This document shows, piece by piece, positions 54,110-62,999 of a stretch of DNA of 64,000 nt. A model generated the notes under the pieces. The model was not told where the DNA came from. It searched no databases and worked only from the letters and a program-made list of their open reading frames with translations. A program made the position numbers and the translations under genes. The DNA comes from Paenibacillus sp. LS1 (lineage in GTDB: Bacteria; Bacillota; Bacilli; Paenibacillales; Paenibacillaceae). Positions within the stretch are counted from its first letter, which is position 1; each line of letters starts with the position of its first letter. The stretch is from contig NZ_JAPDOE010000002.1 in assembly GCF_026013365.1 (NCBI RefSeq), forward strand, positions 496,001-560,000, in the 5' to 3' direction.

Positions 54110-55030
54110 TCACTTTTTCAACGTCTTCCATGAAGTGTATTCATGCACGGAGAAGCCGTTAAAAGATGCATGGGCTGAAGCCATTTTTTCGACCAATTTC
54201 AATTGTGCTTCCATATAAGCAGATCCCTCTTCATAAAAAGTAATGAAGTCGCCTTCCTTACTTTGCTTCGTTTCCACGGCTATGGAAATCGTCTTGCCCA
54301 GCAGAGCCGCTTCCGCAAGCTCATCCTTCGCTACACTATAGATCGCAGCAGCTGTATCGCGGTAAGCCATGATGGTGATGGAGTCAAATTTGCGGATCAT
54401 CCAGCTGCTAACTGCCATCGTTGAACCCGGAATTTTGTAGTTATCCAGCCAGAAAGGCAGATCAGCGGCTACCGGCATCTTCATCCGTGATGCTCGCCCT
54501 ACAATGTATTCCACATTGCCTTGCCACTGCGTAATTACACTAGCCTGATTGATTTTCCATTGCGGATGCACATGTGGCTCAATATCCAGATGAATACCTG
54601 CAAATTTCTCATTAGGCAGAGCCTCTGCCTGATACGCTTCGATCCAGTCCAGGAAAGAAGCAATCTGTTCCCGACTTTCCGTCAGCCCCCAGGCTGATCT
54701 TCCATCCATAACGTCAACCGCAATATTCTTGGCTCTCGCCTGACGGATAAAGCTTTTATAATCCGGAATTTTCACATCCCGGTTCATTTGCAGATAAATC
54801 GTATTAATCTTGTTCGTTGTCGCAAAATTCAATACCTCGTGAGGATTACTTCGAATTTGGGTCGTGTCCCACACCCACGTCGCTCTCGCCGGCACATCAA
54901 GGTCTCCATGAATTGTTTCATAACTATCCACAGAACCAATGGCAACGGCTTTCGAAGTATAGGCTGTACTCGCACACAGGATCAAACAACTGAGTAATAA
55001 GATAAAACGGTAACCCCTTTTGCTTTTCAT
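54110..55030 (-). CDS. secreted TIM-barrel-like protein of unknown function
   Basis: This 306-residue protein has an N-terminal signal sequence (LLLSCLILCASTAYTSKAVA). The mature part begins with a glycosidase-like strand ARATWVWDTTQI and includes INTIYLQMNRDV, the motif FAGIHLDIEPHVHPQWK and SITIMAYRD. The LDIEPH and IMAYRD segments look like catalytic-strand ends of a (beta/alpha)8 barrel related to GH18-like or DUF4015-like families, with Asp and Glu in DIE as candidates. I cannot name a substrate. It has its own upstream region (393 bases) and stands alone. Confidence 0.6.
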   Translation of the reverse strand: MKSKRGYRFILLLSCLILCASTAYTSKAVAIGSVDSYETIHGDLDVPARATWVWDTTQIRSNPHEVLNFATTNKINTIYLQMNRDVKIPDYKSFIRQARAKNIAVDVMDGRSAWGLTESREQIASFLDWIEAYQAEALPNEKFAGIHLDIEPHVHPQWKINQASVITQWQGNVEYIVGRASRMKMPVAADLPFWLDNYKIPGSTMAVSSWMIRKFDSITIMAYRDTAAAIYSVAKDELAEAALLGKTISIAVETKQSKEGDFITFYEEGSAYMEAQLKLVEKMASAHASFNGFSVHEYTSWKTLKK

Positions 55031-55423
55031 ATTTGTACACTCCCTCTGAAGTTATCAGCTCTGACGTGTAAATCCGGATGAAATTGTGTCGTTTCATATT
55101 CATTTTATGGAGACTTATTTCAGTACGACGAATTTGGATTGCTTCTATATGCAATATCATCTCTAAGACTTACGACGAAAGAATCATATAACTATATTTC
55201 GGGAATTCGTAGTTCTGTATGTATAGTTCTAAAGTCACAATTATAAGCTATTTTCTAAATTCACCCTACTTTCTTCATGACTTCAGTCATTATTGCCATA
55301 TGAAAACCAAGCTCCAGAAGACCTAGAAAGCGTTTTCTCCAGAAACGCACAAAAAAACCGCCCTAAGGCGGCTTTGCATGTATCTTAACTTAATGATGCT
55401 CTTGCTCTAATAGACATTTCCGT
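55031..55423. other. intergenic region with the adenine deaminase terminator
   Basis: These 393 bases contain the terminator of the adenine deaminase gene (55347-55373) and the upstream region of the secreted protein gene. A second small hairpin, GCGTTT/AAACGC, lies at about 55330-55349. The rest is AT-rich and I recognise nothing in it. Confidence 0.55.
55347..55373 (-). terminator. terminator of the adenine deaminase gene
   Basis: On the minus strand CCGCC-TTAG-GGCGG is followed by TTTTTTTG. It lies about 50 bases after the ade stop. Confidence 0.85.
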
Positions 55424-57283
55424 TCATTCATTACCCGATGGAGTTACCGGTGTACCGTCCACCACTTCATCGAAAAGAGACACCAGTTCAATGCCTTCTG
55501 CAGAGATCCGCACAAGCCCCTTGTCAGACAAACGCAATTCTGGAATCACAACTAGCGCCAACAAGGAAAGTGTCATAAATGCATTATTCAACGTACATCC
55601 TGCGGACTGTAAGGCTTCACTGACTGCTGCTGATTGGGCTGCAACCACTTCGAAAGACTCCGTTGACATCAGACCTGCAATCCGCAGCGGGAATTCAGTT
55701 ACACCTGTAGCCGTTACCACGGCTACCCCACCTTGCATACGAATAACACGATTACCAGCTTCGGCCATCAAAGCATCATCATTACCGATAATCAACAGGT
55801 TATGACTGTCATGAGCAACCGTCATCGCAATCGCAGCTGGCGATGTGAAGCCAATGCCTCCAACCAGCGCAACCGCTCGATTCCCGGTTTGTTTGTGACG
55901 CTCCAATACCGCGATTTTGCACACTTCCCCTGAAGTTGAAACCACAACCTTGCCGTTCTGCACTGTAACAGGCAGGTGTTTCTCCTTCGTATCCACATGG
56001 TTCTCTGTCACATGAATGATTTTGGCACCAATCGTACCCTCTGTAATCGGTGCAGCCAGCTCCAGATCCTCTGGCTGAATATTAGCTTCCAACTTCACCG
56101 TGTTCAGTGCTTCTTCCGGATACGTGAAGCTGTCCCAGACCGCCGTCATTTTCCCACTCTCGGCCACAACTTGCCCGGCAGCAATCGTCATCCCCACACG
56201 TACATCCGCCAGACGGCCGTCCAGCAGAATAATATCAGCTATATTGCCGGGAATAACCGCACCGATGTCGCGAGCAACCCCGAAGCGCTCAGCCGTGTTA
56301 ATGGTTGCCATCTGGAAAGCCGTGACCGGCTTCACGCCTTGGGATATCGCGAGACGAACAACAAAGTCCATATGTCCTTCTTTGAGCAGCGATTCAGAGC
56401 TTCGGTCATCGGTCACCAGCATCATCCGGCGTGTATCCAGTCCAAGCTCGGTACAGGCTTTGATCGTCTCGGCCACGTCATGCCATGCCGATCCCTGGCG
56501 CATTTTCGCATACATCCCGAGGCGCAGACGTTCGACCACATCTTCCTTGGTCACACATTCATGATCCCCTGTTACGCCACTCGCTGCGTAAGCTGGCAGA
56601 CGCCAGTCATCTGCTGCCCAGGTAAAGTGACCGTCTGCCACTTTGCCTGCTCGGAGGGTCGCCTGTATCTCACCGATCATCGTCTCGTCCCCATAGACGA
56701 CCCCTGGGAAGTTCATCACTTCCCCAAGGCCAATCATGTCCGGACCCCAGGAAAGAGCCTCAGCCACCTCTTCAGGCCCTATATAGGCACCCGTTGTCTC
56801 CAATCCCGGATGGGTGGAAGGCACACAGGAAGCCACCTGCATATAAGCAGCCAGCGGTGTGGTGCGTGCTTCATCCAGCATCAATCTCAAACCTTTGAGA
56901 CCAAGTACGTTGGAAATCTCATGTGGGTCAAAGAAACCTCCGGTCGTGCCTGAAGGCAAAACTGCTCTCGCAAACTCGGTTACTTTCATCTGTGTACTTT
57001 CGATATGGCAGTGCCCATCCAGCAAACCAGGAGCGATATACTTACCGTTCGCTTCAATAATCCGGGTATGTTCTCCGATGGTGTGGCTTACATCTTTGCC
57101 GACATAAGCGATACGAGCTCCCTGTACTGCTATGGACATCTCAGGCAAAATCTCACCCGATATCACGTTCACCAGCGTACCTCCCCGAATGACCAAAGTC
57201 GCTGGCAAATCTCCCCGGGCTGTAGCGACCAGATCCGGTACACAATCGGCCATAAGCGGCCGTTCAAAAGATAGTTTGTTCAT
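55424..57283 (-). CDS. ade: adenine deaminase
   Basis: This 619-residue amidohydrolase converts adenine to hypoxanthine and ammonia in purine salvage. The metal-binding motif GLLDGHCHIES, the segments SGTTGGFFDPHEISNV, GLGEVMNFPGV and DGHFTWAADDW, and the C-terminal VTDDRSSESLLKEG carry the family residues. The C-terminal part (from about 420) is the Ade-specific domain with LVGGIGFTSPAAIAMTVAHD. I place the start at ATG 57283 after AAAGGAGG, ten codons inside the longest frame. A sigma-A promoter at 57331-57359 lies upstream. No purine transporter or riboswitch is evident. Confidence 0.95.
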   Translation of the reverse strand: MNKLSFERPLMADCVPDLVATARGDLPATLVIRGGTLVNVISGEILPEMSIAVQGARIAYVGKDVSHTIGEHTRIIEANGKYIAPGLLDGHCHIESTQMKVTEFARAVLPSGTTGGFFDPHEISNVLGLKGLRLMLDEARTTPLAAYMQVASCVPSTHPGLETTGAYIGPEEVAEALSWGPDMIGLGEVMNFPGVVYGDETMIGEIQATLRAGKVADGHFTWAADDWRLPAYAASGVTGDHECVTKEDVVERLRLGMYAKMRQGSAWHDVAETIKACTELGLDTRRMMLVTDDRSSESLLKEGHMDFVVRLAISQGVKPVTAFQMATINTAERFGVARDIGAVIPGNIADIILLDGRLADVRVGMTIAAGQVVAESGKMTAVWDSFTYPEEALNTVKLEANIQPEDLELAAPITEGTIGAKIIHVTENHVDTKEKHLPVTVQNGKVVVSTSGEVCKIAVLERHKQTGNRAVALVGGIGFTSPAAIAMTVAHDSHNLLIIGNDDALMAEAGNRVIRMQGGVAVVTATGVTEFPLRIAGLMSTESFEVVAAQSAAVSEALQSAGCTLNNAFMTLSLLALVVIPELRLSDKGLVRISAEGIELVSLFDEVVDGTPVTPSGNE

Positions 57284-57330
57284 ATGGTTGCCTCCTTTAA
57301 TAAACGATCCCAAAAAAATATATTGTTACG

Positions 57331-57359
57331 ATTATATGAGTCTGGACCTCATGTGTAAA
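57331..57359 (-). promoter_or_regulatory. sigma-A promoter of ade
   Basis: On the minus strand TTTACA (57354-57359) and TATAAT (57331-57336) are separated by exactly 17 bases, 48 bases before the ade start. The sequence CTCATATAATC at the -10 resembles the opening of a purine riboswitch, but the rest of that structure is missing. Confidence 0.8.
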
Positions 57360-57542
57360 GAAAAATCACATCCATTGTGCCGCAATACAAATTATGAAGT
57401 CATATTTATCCACGGAACCCAATCCTTACGAATTCAAGTCAAGTTTTTTGTTCAATCCGATCACCGATACCTGAATGTAACCTCATCACGTATACTTCCC
57501 TCGCTAAGCTAGCTTTTTCCTGATCTATGTATCATATACAAA

Positions 57543-57570
57543 AAGACTCCCGTTCCATTGAACGGAAGCC
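57543..57570 (-). terminator. terminator of the helD gene
   Basis: On the minus strand GGCTTCCGTTC pairs with GAACGGGAGTC (one wobble and one mismatch in the stem), followed by TTTTTG. It lies 27 bases after the HelD stop. Confidence 0.75.
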
Positions 57571-57596
57571 TTCTTCATGCATATGAACGTGCTATG

Positions 57597-59972
57597 TCAG
57601 TCCACTTGCGCAGCAGACACTTTGCCAAGGTCATACCATTCTTCAGACTGGGCGGTAATGAACGGACTCGGTGTGCCCACACAATAGACGTGAAGCAGAT
57701 GCATCGCTCGCGTACAAGCCGTGTAGAACAACTTGCGTTCATGCTCCTGGGCATACTGCTCTGCAGAACCGTCATAGATCAGGACAGCATCAAATTCCAC
57801 ACCTTTGGCCAAATATGCCGGGATGACATGAACACCCTGCTCAAAAGCCAGCGTCGTTTTCTTGATTAACTTCGGTGCTGTGGGCAGTACCTTGCTCAAT
57901 GCAGCATGAACATCTCTGCTCTCTTCGGCGGTCTTGCAGATAACTGCAACTGATTCGTACCCTTCCTCAATCAAATGCTTCAGGTCTGTCGTGATGACAT
58001 TCATATGACGCTCCGGATCAGAAGAAACGATAACTTTGGGCTTCTCGCCACTGCGGTTAAATGGAATAATCTCTTCCCCGCCAGGTACCATACCACGGGT
58101 AAACTCCACGATCTCCCGGGTAGATCGATAACTCCTGGTCAGCTCAATCACTTCCGTATTGTCTGGTCCGTACAGATTAGTCAAGGGTCCTGTTCCACTT
58201 AGCACTGAAGAGTGGGCATAGATTGCCTGATTGAAGTCACCGAGTGCTGTTATTTTCGCCCGTGGGAACAATCTCTTCATAAAGGCCAGCTGAAACGCAG
58301 AATAATCCTGTGCCTCATCAATAATGACATGACGAATATTGGAGTTAATATGAAATCCAAGCATAAGCTCACGCAGGTACAAGTACGGCGTAATATCTTC
58401 ATAGGCCAACTCCTGAAGCTTCAATCTGCGTAAAGTCATTTTACAGATTTCATCCCATTGGGCAGGCAATGCTTCATCCCCGAGCAAGCGGACCATCTGA
58501 GCCTCATCATTGAACAGATGCGCATATAACTGTCGTACATCAACGAATCGCAATGACTTGATCCATTTTCGCAACGGTTTGAGTCGATCACTGACCACCA
58601 TACGTGCCAGAATTTCTCTTTCCTGCTCAAAGTCATTGAACGTATGGGTCTTTCCTTTTTGCTTGCGCTTCAAGCGCTGATAGGCACGTTGCAGATCCTC
58701 CGGCTCCATCAGATCCAGCTGTTGATCGACCCAAGGCGCATCCAGTTCACTTTTACCAAAGGCCGACAGTTCTTTCAGCATCCAGTCCCGCAACATCTCC
58801 AGTCGGCTCACCAGCTTCACTGACGACTCAAAACTGTAGAACTTCTCAGCCATAGCCTCCGATGTGACAATTGCTCGGCCCTGGAAGCGAACCGGCTTGA
58901 ACTTCATGCCACCTGACAGCATGCTTTCCTTATAACGTGTAATGACTTTCAAGAAAGATTCGGATGACTTGAATCGAATGCTGGACATGCGAACATCGTA
59001 ATCGGGATCTTCCGTCCCCGTAAGTACATATTCGAGTTGAATAAACGGATCTTCCAGTTGATATTCCCGACCCAAACGGCGTTCCAGATACTCCTGGAAG
59101 GTCGTTTGCAACATATTCTCCTCCCCAAGCTCAGGCAGTACCGTAGAGACATAGCTGTTGAACATCGGATTCGGCGAAAAAAGAACCATCTGATCCGCTT
59201 GCAGATGCTCGCGGTATTTATAGAGAAGATATGCCACACGCTGGAGCGCCGCGGATGTTTTGCCACTGCCGGCTGCGCCTTGAACAATGAGCATGCGTGT
59301 CCGGTCATTGCGGATAATCCGATTCTGCTCCTTCTGAATGGTCGCTACAATACTCTTCATCTGCGCATCCGAAGTTCGACTGAGCACGGCCTGCAACAAC
59401 TCATCGCCAATCGTAACCCCCGTGTCGAACATAAAGCGGATACGTCCGTCCCGAATGACAAACTGCCGCTTCATCTCTATATCACCGCTAATCTCGCCGC
59501 TTGGTGTATGATACGTGATCTGACCCGGCGCCCCGTCATAATACAGGTTGGAGATTGGCGCACGCCAGTCGTAGACCAGAAAGGATTCTTCTTTTTCATC
59601 CAGCAACGATGCAATGCCCAGATAAATGCGTTCTGCATTTGGATATCCGTCTTCTTTGAAATCAATGCGGCCAAAATACGGTGAATGATGCAGTCGTTTC
59701 ATTTTGTCCAACGCAGCCGCTGTATTCAGATGGCTACGCTCCCGATCAGACAGTACCTGTGACTGCTGCCGCATGCTGGTTGAAGTCTCCCCGACATCGT
59801 CCGCTTCACTAAAGTTCATTGTGACTTCGTCCCAGAAATCTTTTCTCATGCCAACCACTTCGTCCCGGAAGGAACCTACTTCATCTTCTAACGTTGTGAT
59901 CTTGCGCTCAATCTGATCGGTCACCGTGTTGACCCGTTGTTGTTCCTCACTCCACTGCTGATCTGTACTCAT
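57597..59972 (-). CDS. helD: RNA polymerase-recycling helicase-like ATPase HelD
   Basis: This 791-residue protein is of the UvrD/Rep-like HelD family, which in Bacillus binds RNA polymerase and frees stalled enzyme and nucleic acid. The N-terminal coiled coil (about 10-90) is the arm that enters the polymerase channel. Walker A is GAAGSGKTS (232-240), with motif II at VIIDEAQDYSAFQ, motif III around KITALGDFNQAIYAHS, motif IV at LTRSYRSTREIVEF and motif VI at LFYTACTRAMHLLHVY. The ATG lies at 59972. It stands alone, with its terminator close after the stop and a separate plus-strand promoter just upstream. Confidence 0.94.
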   Translation of the reverse strand: MSTDQQWSEEQQRVNTVTDQIERKITTLEDEVGSFRDEVVGMRKDFWDEVTMNFSEADDVGETSTSMRQQSQVLSDRERSHLNTAAALDKMKRLHHSPYFGRIDFKEDGYPNAERIYLGIASLLDEKEESFLVYDWRAPISNLYYDGAPGQITYHTPSGEISGDIEMKRQFVIRDGRIRFMFDTGVTIGDELLQAVLSRTSDAQMKSIVATIQKEQNRIIRNDRTRMLIVQGAAGSGKTSAALQRVAYLLYKYREHLQADQMVLFSPNPMFNSYVSTVLPELGEENMLQTTFQEYLERRLGREYQLEDPFIQLEYVLTGTEDPDYDVRMSSIRFKSSESFLKVITRYKESMLSGGMKFKPVRFQGRAIVTSEAMAEKFYSFESSVKLVSRLEMLRDWMLKELSAFGKSELDAPWVDQQLDLMEPEDLQRAYQRLKRKQKGKTHTFNDFEQEREILARMVVSDRLKPLRKWIKSLRFVDVRQLYAHLFNDEAQMVRLLGDEALPAQWDEICKMTLRRLKLQELAYEDITPYLYLRELMLGFHINSNIRHVIIDEAQDYSAFQLAFMKRLFPRAKITALGDFNQAIYAHSSVLSGTGPLTNLYGPDNTEVIELTRSYRSTREIVEFTRGMVPGGEEIIPFNRSGEKPKVIVSSDPERHMNVITTDLKHLIEEGYESVAVICKTAEESRDVHAALSKVLPTAPKLIKKTTLAFEQGVHVIPAYLAKGVEFDAVLIYDGSAEQYAQEHERKLFYTACTRAMHLLHVYCVGTPSPFITAQSEEWYDLGKVSAAQVD

Positions 59973-60018
59973 ATGTTAATAGCCCCTCTTTCCCCGGATT
60001 GTGTCCTCAAAATCCCAT

Positions 60019-60048
60019 TTGACAAGCCCGAAAAGGCAATGGTATAAT
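60019..60048 (+). promoter_or_regulatory. near-consensus sigma-A promoter with no gene downstream
   Basis: TTGACA (60019-60024) and TATAAT (60043-60048) are perfect hexamers separated by 18 bases, and TGG before the -10 gives an extended -10. It is on the plus strand, while the genes on both sides are on the minus strand. A terminator follows about 110 bases later. Confidence 0.85.
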
Positions 60049-60054
60049 TATTAG

Positions 60055-60160
60055 AAAGTAAACATTTTAATTTTATGTTAATTAGTTCTAATTTTCTGAA
60101 AACCATTTTTTATTCTACCAGTGACAACGTCCCGATGCAAGCGGAGGCGTTTTTTGTTTT
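60055..60160 (+). ncRNA. candidate small RNA of about 105 nt
   Basis: The strong promoter at 60019-60048 and the terminator at 60126-60163 bound a transcript of about 105 bases. It lies between helD and the FMN split-barrel gene, both on the other strand. The 5' part is AU-rich and can fold AATTAG/CTAATT. An ATG frame from about 60082 runs through the terminator and has no ribosome binding site, so I do not take it as coding. I do not recognise a known RNA family. It may be an independent sRNA, or it may act against the 5' end of helD or the 3' end of the neighbour through antisense extension. Confidence 0.6.
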
Positions 60161-60163
60161 TTT
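60126..60163 (+). terminator. strong plus-strand terminator of the candidate sRNA
   Basis: AACGTCCCG (60126-60134) pairs with CGGAGGCGTT (60142-60151) with one bulged A and one G.U around a 7-base loop. TTTTTTG then TTTTTTTC follow. On the minus strand there is no U-run after the stem, so it works in the plus direction only. Confidence 0.82.
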
Positions 60164-60220
60164 CTTATTCTTCATTATTACCCAATCACCGGGTCCTCAA
60201 CTGACTTAGCAACTCCATTT

Positions 60221-60682
60221 CTACTTTCGTAATTCTTCAATCGTCTCTTTCCAGCGGGTAATCGCTCCAAGTTCATCTTTTAATTGAAAAGTAATGCCTG
60301 AAGTGATCTCCGCATATGGCGCGTGATCCACACGTACATGAAGCACTTTGGCTTCAAAACGATCTCTTGGATGAATAGCCCCCTTCATCTCAGGCAGCAG
60401 TTCTACTTCTATACGGATATGCAGCAATCGATGTCCTTGAACCGCAATCAAGGTAGCCTTGCCTGTTTTGCTCATGTTCATACTGGTTTGTGTACCTTGC
60501 CATAGAGCCAGTCTAAGCTGATGCGGACTTATCGCAATGACTTCCCCCATACTGATCATCGCCTGATGCGGCCACTGATCCTCAGATACGGTCAGCAATT
60601 GCATGGCTTCATGCTGTTTATGCTCCAGATTTGTCCCACTCAACCATTCCATTAATTCAGCGTCCAACTGCTCTATAATCAT
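60221..60682 (-). CDS. FMN-binding split-barrel (PNPOx-like) protein
   Basis: This protein of 153 residues looks like a pyridoxamine 5'-phosphate oxidase-like split barrel: QAMISMGEVIAISPHQLRLA, LWQGTQTSMNMSKTGKATLI and AVQGHRLLHIRIEVELLPE. I start it at ATG 60682 because GAGGGA precedes it, while the upstream ATG at 60712 has no site. Such proteins bind FMN or a related cofactor. It is between the aromatic exporter-like gene, behind a terminator, and the candidate sRNA. Its function is unknown. Confidence 0.6.
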   Translation of the reverse strand: MIIEQLDAELMEWLSGTNLEHKQHEAMQLLTVSEDQWPHQAMISMGEVIAISPHQLRLALWQGTQTSMNMSKTGKATLIAVQGHRLLHIRIEVELLPEMKGAIHPRDRFEAKVLHVRVDHAPYAEITSGITFQLKDELGAITRWKETIEELRK

Positions 60683-60739
60683 GTTTCTATCCCTCAGTTC
60701 ATTAAAATTCATTCATGCCATTCAGCCGTATGTATGACA

Positions 60740-60767
60740 AAACAACCCGGACACGGTTGTCCGGGCT
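60740..60767 (-). terminator. terminator of the aromatic exporter-like gene
   Basis: On the minus strand CCCGGACA, a four-base loop, then TGTCCGGG are followed by TTGTTTTGTC. The pairing is perfect over 8 bp. It lies 50 bases after the stop at 60818. Confidence 0.88.
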
Positions 60768-60817
60768 ATGTTGTAGTTCCATTGTATATGATCGCGAAGC
60801 CGATGTGCAATTTGTTA

Positions 60818-61885
60818 TTAAGGCCACTTAAGCCAGTTTAAAATTTTGTCCTGTGATTCTTTGTCTTCACTGGAGCTATGCACATGTTCGGCAAGTCTAT
60901 TCAGACGTTCTAGCTGATAACCGTAATCATAGATGGCAGCGGCCACGATGGATAATCGTAACATCCCGTCCTTGTCGATATCAAACTCCGTGATCGCCTG
61001 CTCCATGAAACGATCATTGTCCAATACAAACTGTGCGGCCTCTTCGCCGTTCGGTTTCAGCTTATCCTCGAACTTGAGCAGTGCATGCTCATGAAATTTG
61101 ATAACCAGTTCCAGATGGGAGTCAAAAAATTGATCCATGGCCGGTGTCCGCGGTGCCTGGAAATAGTGGCGTTCCACCGAATCCAGTACCTCATACCCTT
61201 TTTGCAGACTCAGTAGCATCTGTTTGTAGACCACCATCTGCCGGGTTTCGCTGAATTTCGAACGCTTCATCTTCTTCTGTTCCTCTTCGAACAAGTTATA
61301 CTTGTCGGACAGAGACTTAATGGAACCGCCCAGGTTGTTTTTCTCCTCCCGGAATACAACTTCCTTAATCTCATCCGAAATCGAGGTTCGCAGAAGCAAC
61401 GACATGCCACTGAAAACACTCTGGATCTGCTTCACGAACTGAACCTTCGGTTTCGGAGGAAATACCGTAATGTTAATGAGAAAAGCCGATACAATACCCA
61501 CCAGTGTCAGCAGAAAGCGATTGAGTGCAAAGTGCCAGTCACCTGAGGCTTCCATAATGGATACAACTGTGACCAGCGTCAGTCCAACCGTCTCACCCAT
61601 ATTCAATTTAAGACAGATCATGATTACTAATACAATAATTAATCCAACAGCAATTGGCTCATTGGATAACACCATACCACCCACCAAGGCTACAATGGCT
61701 CCGAGTGTGGTCGTTTGCAGCTGATCCAGGAAGTATTTCCAGGAACGATAGATGGAAGGCTGCATGGCGAATATAGCCGCGATTGCGGCAGGCACGGGAG
61801 ATTGCGGGTTCAAGAACAGGCTGCTAAGGTACAAGGCAAGCGTAACCGCGATCCCAGTCTTAAGTACACGTGCACCAAACGACAT
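60818..61885 (-). CDS. FUSC/ArAE_1 aromatic acid exporter family protein
   Basis: This 355-residue protein has five or six membrane helices in the first 150 residues (TGIAVTLALYLSSLFLNPQS, IVALVGGMVLSNEPIAVGLI and LLTLVGIVSAFLINITVFPP). A long helical cytoplasmic region with charged segments follows. This is the layout of the Firmicute ArAE_1 (YgaE/YqjA-like) family, distantly related to the AaeB exporter. It is about half the size of AaeB and would work as a dimer. Its own promoter has an extended -10 (TGGTACAAT) at 61994-62002. The substrate is unknown. Confidence 0.85.
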   Translation of the reverse strand: MSFGARVLKTGIAVTLALYLSSLFLNPQSPVPAAIAAIFAMQPSIYRSWKYFLDQLQTTTLGAIVALVGGMVLSNEPIAVGLIIVLVIMICLKLNMGETVGLTLVTVVSIMEASGDWHFALNRFLLTLVGIVSAFLINITVFPPKPKVQFVKQIQSVFSGMSLLLRTSISDEIKEVVFREEKNNLGGSIKSLSDKYNLFEEEQKKMKRSKFSETRQMVVYKQMLLSLQKGYEVLDSVERHYFQAPRTPAMDQFFDSHLELVIKFHEHALLKFEDKLKPNGEEAAQFVLDNDRFMEQAITEFDIDKDGMLRLSIVAAAIYDYGYQLERLNRLAEHVHSSSEDKESQDKILNWLKWP

Positions 61886-62272
61886 GGTGGTGACCCCTCC
61901 TCTTTACCGAACCTGAAATTTTACATTTGATGATCATGTTCATTATTACCCCATATTTCTTTTTTTGCCTGAATTCATTCAGGAGAACGATTTATTGTAC
62001 CATGGAAGACCTTCCGTTGCCATGTCATAAGTCAGAAAGTGCTCATTCGCAAGGACAGAACATAACGAAAAGCTATGCAAACCTTGTCTTGATTCATTTC
62101 ATCACTCACTAAAAATAGATCATTAATTCATTTATGTATGTTAATACACATTATTAACCCAAAATGATGAACCTAAAAAGAAGGCAAATCTTCAAAATGG
62201 ATTTCGCCACTTCAAAGATTCGCCTTTGTTACTTATTCAACCTCTGTGTATCGTCATGCTGATCATGCCTGC
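61886..62272. other. intergenic region between the exporter and the HD gene
   Basis: These 387 bases hold an extended -10 promoter for the exporter-like gene (TGGTACAAT on the minus strand, 61994-62002). A small palindrome CCTGAATTCATTCAGG lies at about 61970, and the HD gene terminator is at 62179-62226. Nothing else is recognised. Confidence 0.5.
62179..62226 (-). terminator. terminator of the malic enzyme/HD operon
   Basis: On the minus strand AAGGCGAATCTT (62215-62226) pairs with AAGATTTGCCTT (62181-62192) with one wobble, followed by CTTTTTAGG. It lies about 45 bases after the HD gene stop. Confidence 0.82.
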
Positions 62273-62998
62273 TTAACGGTCCGTGCCCTCCCATTCCCTT
62301 TTGAACTGGTCCACGAACTGCACCATATAATGATGACGCTGCTCCGCCAGCTCCTTGCCATAGGAGGTATTCATCAGATCTTTGAGCTTGAACAGCTTCT
62401 CGTAAAAGTGATTTATCGTTGTGCTGCGCCCATTGCGATATTCCTCACGGGTCATGTTCTCCCGTGGGGGAAGGGATGGATCATACATCTCACGCCCCCT
62501 CGCTCCTGAGAAGGCAAAGGTGCGCGCGATTCCAATCGCCCCCAGTGCATCCAGACGATCCGCATCCTGCACTACCTGTGCTTCTAGTGAACTGACCGCA
62601 GGACGCTGGCCTCCCGCATACGAGATGGTACTAATAATACCCACAACCGCTGCGCGTGTATCCGAATCAAGCGGCTGGGTATCCAGCCAGGCATTCAATT
62701 TTGCCATCCCGGCCTCCAAGCTCTCATTCAGCTTCTCATCCGGTACATCATGTAATAATGCGGCCAGTTCACAGACAAATGGATCTGCACCCATGCGGTG
62801 AGCGAGTTCGACCGCAAGTGCAGTTACCCGTTCAATATGCGGCCAGTCATGACCATCCGTATGCTTGGACGAGTCCCCTTGTACAAAAGATCGGGCAGCA
62901 CGCAGTACAGCCTCTCCTTCGGCTGTTCCATCTACATTGCCCAGGTGCTCTGGTCCTTTTACACTCTGGCTAGATGGTTGAAGAGGGTTCTCTGGCAT
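62273..62998 (-). CDS. HD-domain phosphohydrolase
   Basis: This 241-residue protein has the HD metal motif: histidine in GHDWPHIERV, HD in AALLHDVPDEKL and the late aspartate in VVQDADRLDALGAIG. It resembles the YpgQ/YedJ-type phosphohydrolases that act on nucleotides or pyrophosphates. The frame opens to 63169, but GGTGGGG precedes ATG 62998 (MPENPLQPSS) and the longer form would overlap the malic enzyme. It follows that gene by one base, so translation is coupled. Confidence 0.88.
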   Translation of the reverse strand: MPENPLQPSSQSVKGPEHLGNVDGTAEGEAVLRAARSFVQGDSSKHTDGHDWPHIERVTALAVELAHRMGADPFVCELAALLHDVPDEKLNESLEAGMAKLNAWLDTQPLDSDTRAAVVGIISTISYAGGQRPAVSSLEAQVVQDADRLDALGAIGIARTFAFSGARGREMYDPSLPPRENMTREEYRNGRSTTINHFYEKLFKLKDLMNTSYGKELAEQRHHYMVQFVDQFKREWEGTDR

Positions 62999-62999
62999 C

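Larger units (their letters stand above)
57284..57596. other. intergenic region between ade and helD
   Basis: These 313 bases hold the ade promoter and, at the other end, the helD terminator. Between about 57365 and 57540 I see no gene or clear structure. Confidence 0.5.

Noticed and set aside
55976..56953. 325-codon plus-strand frame opposite ade
   Set aside because: It is an antisense shadow of the adenine deaminase gene, with codon pattern and composition of a complement strand.
57320..57360. Possible purine riboswitch upstream of ade
   Set aside because: CTCATATAATC resembles the first conserved strand, but the downstream conserved loops are missing and the segment is better explained as a -10 with TTTACA 17 bases upstream.
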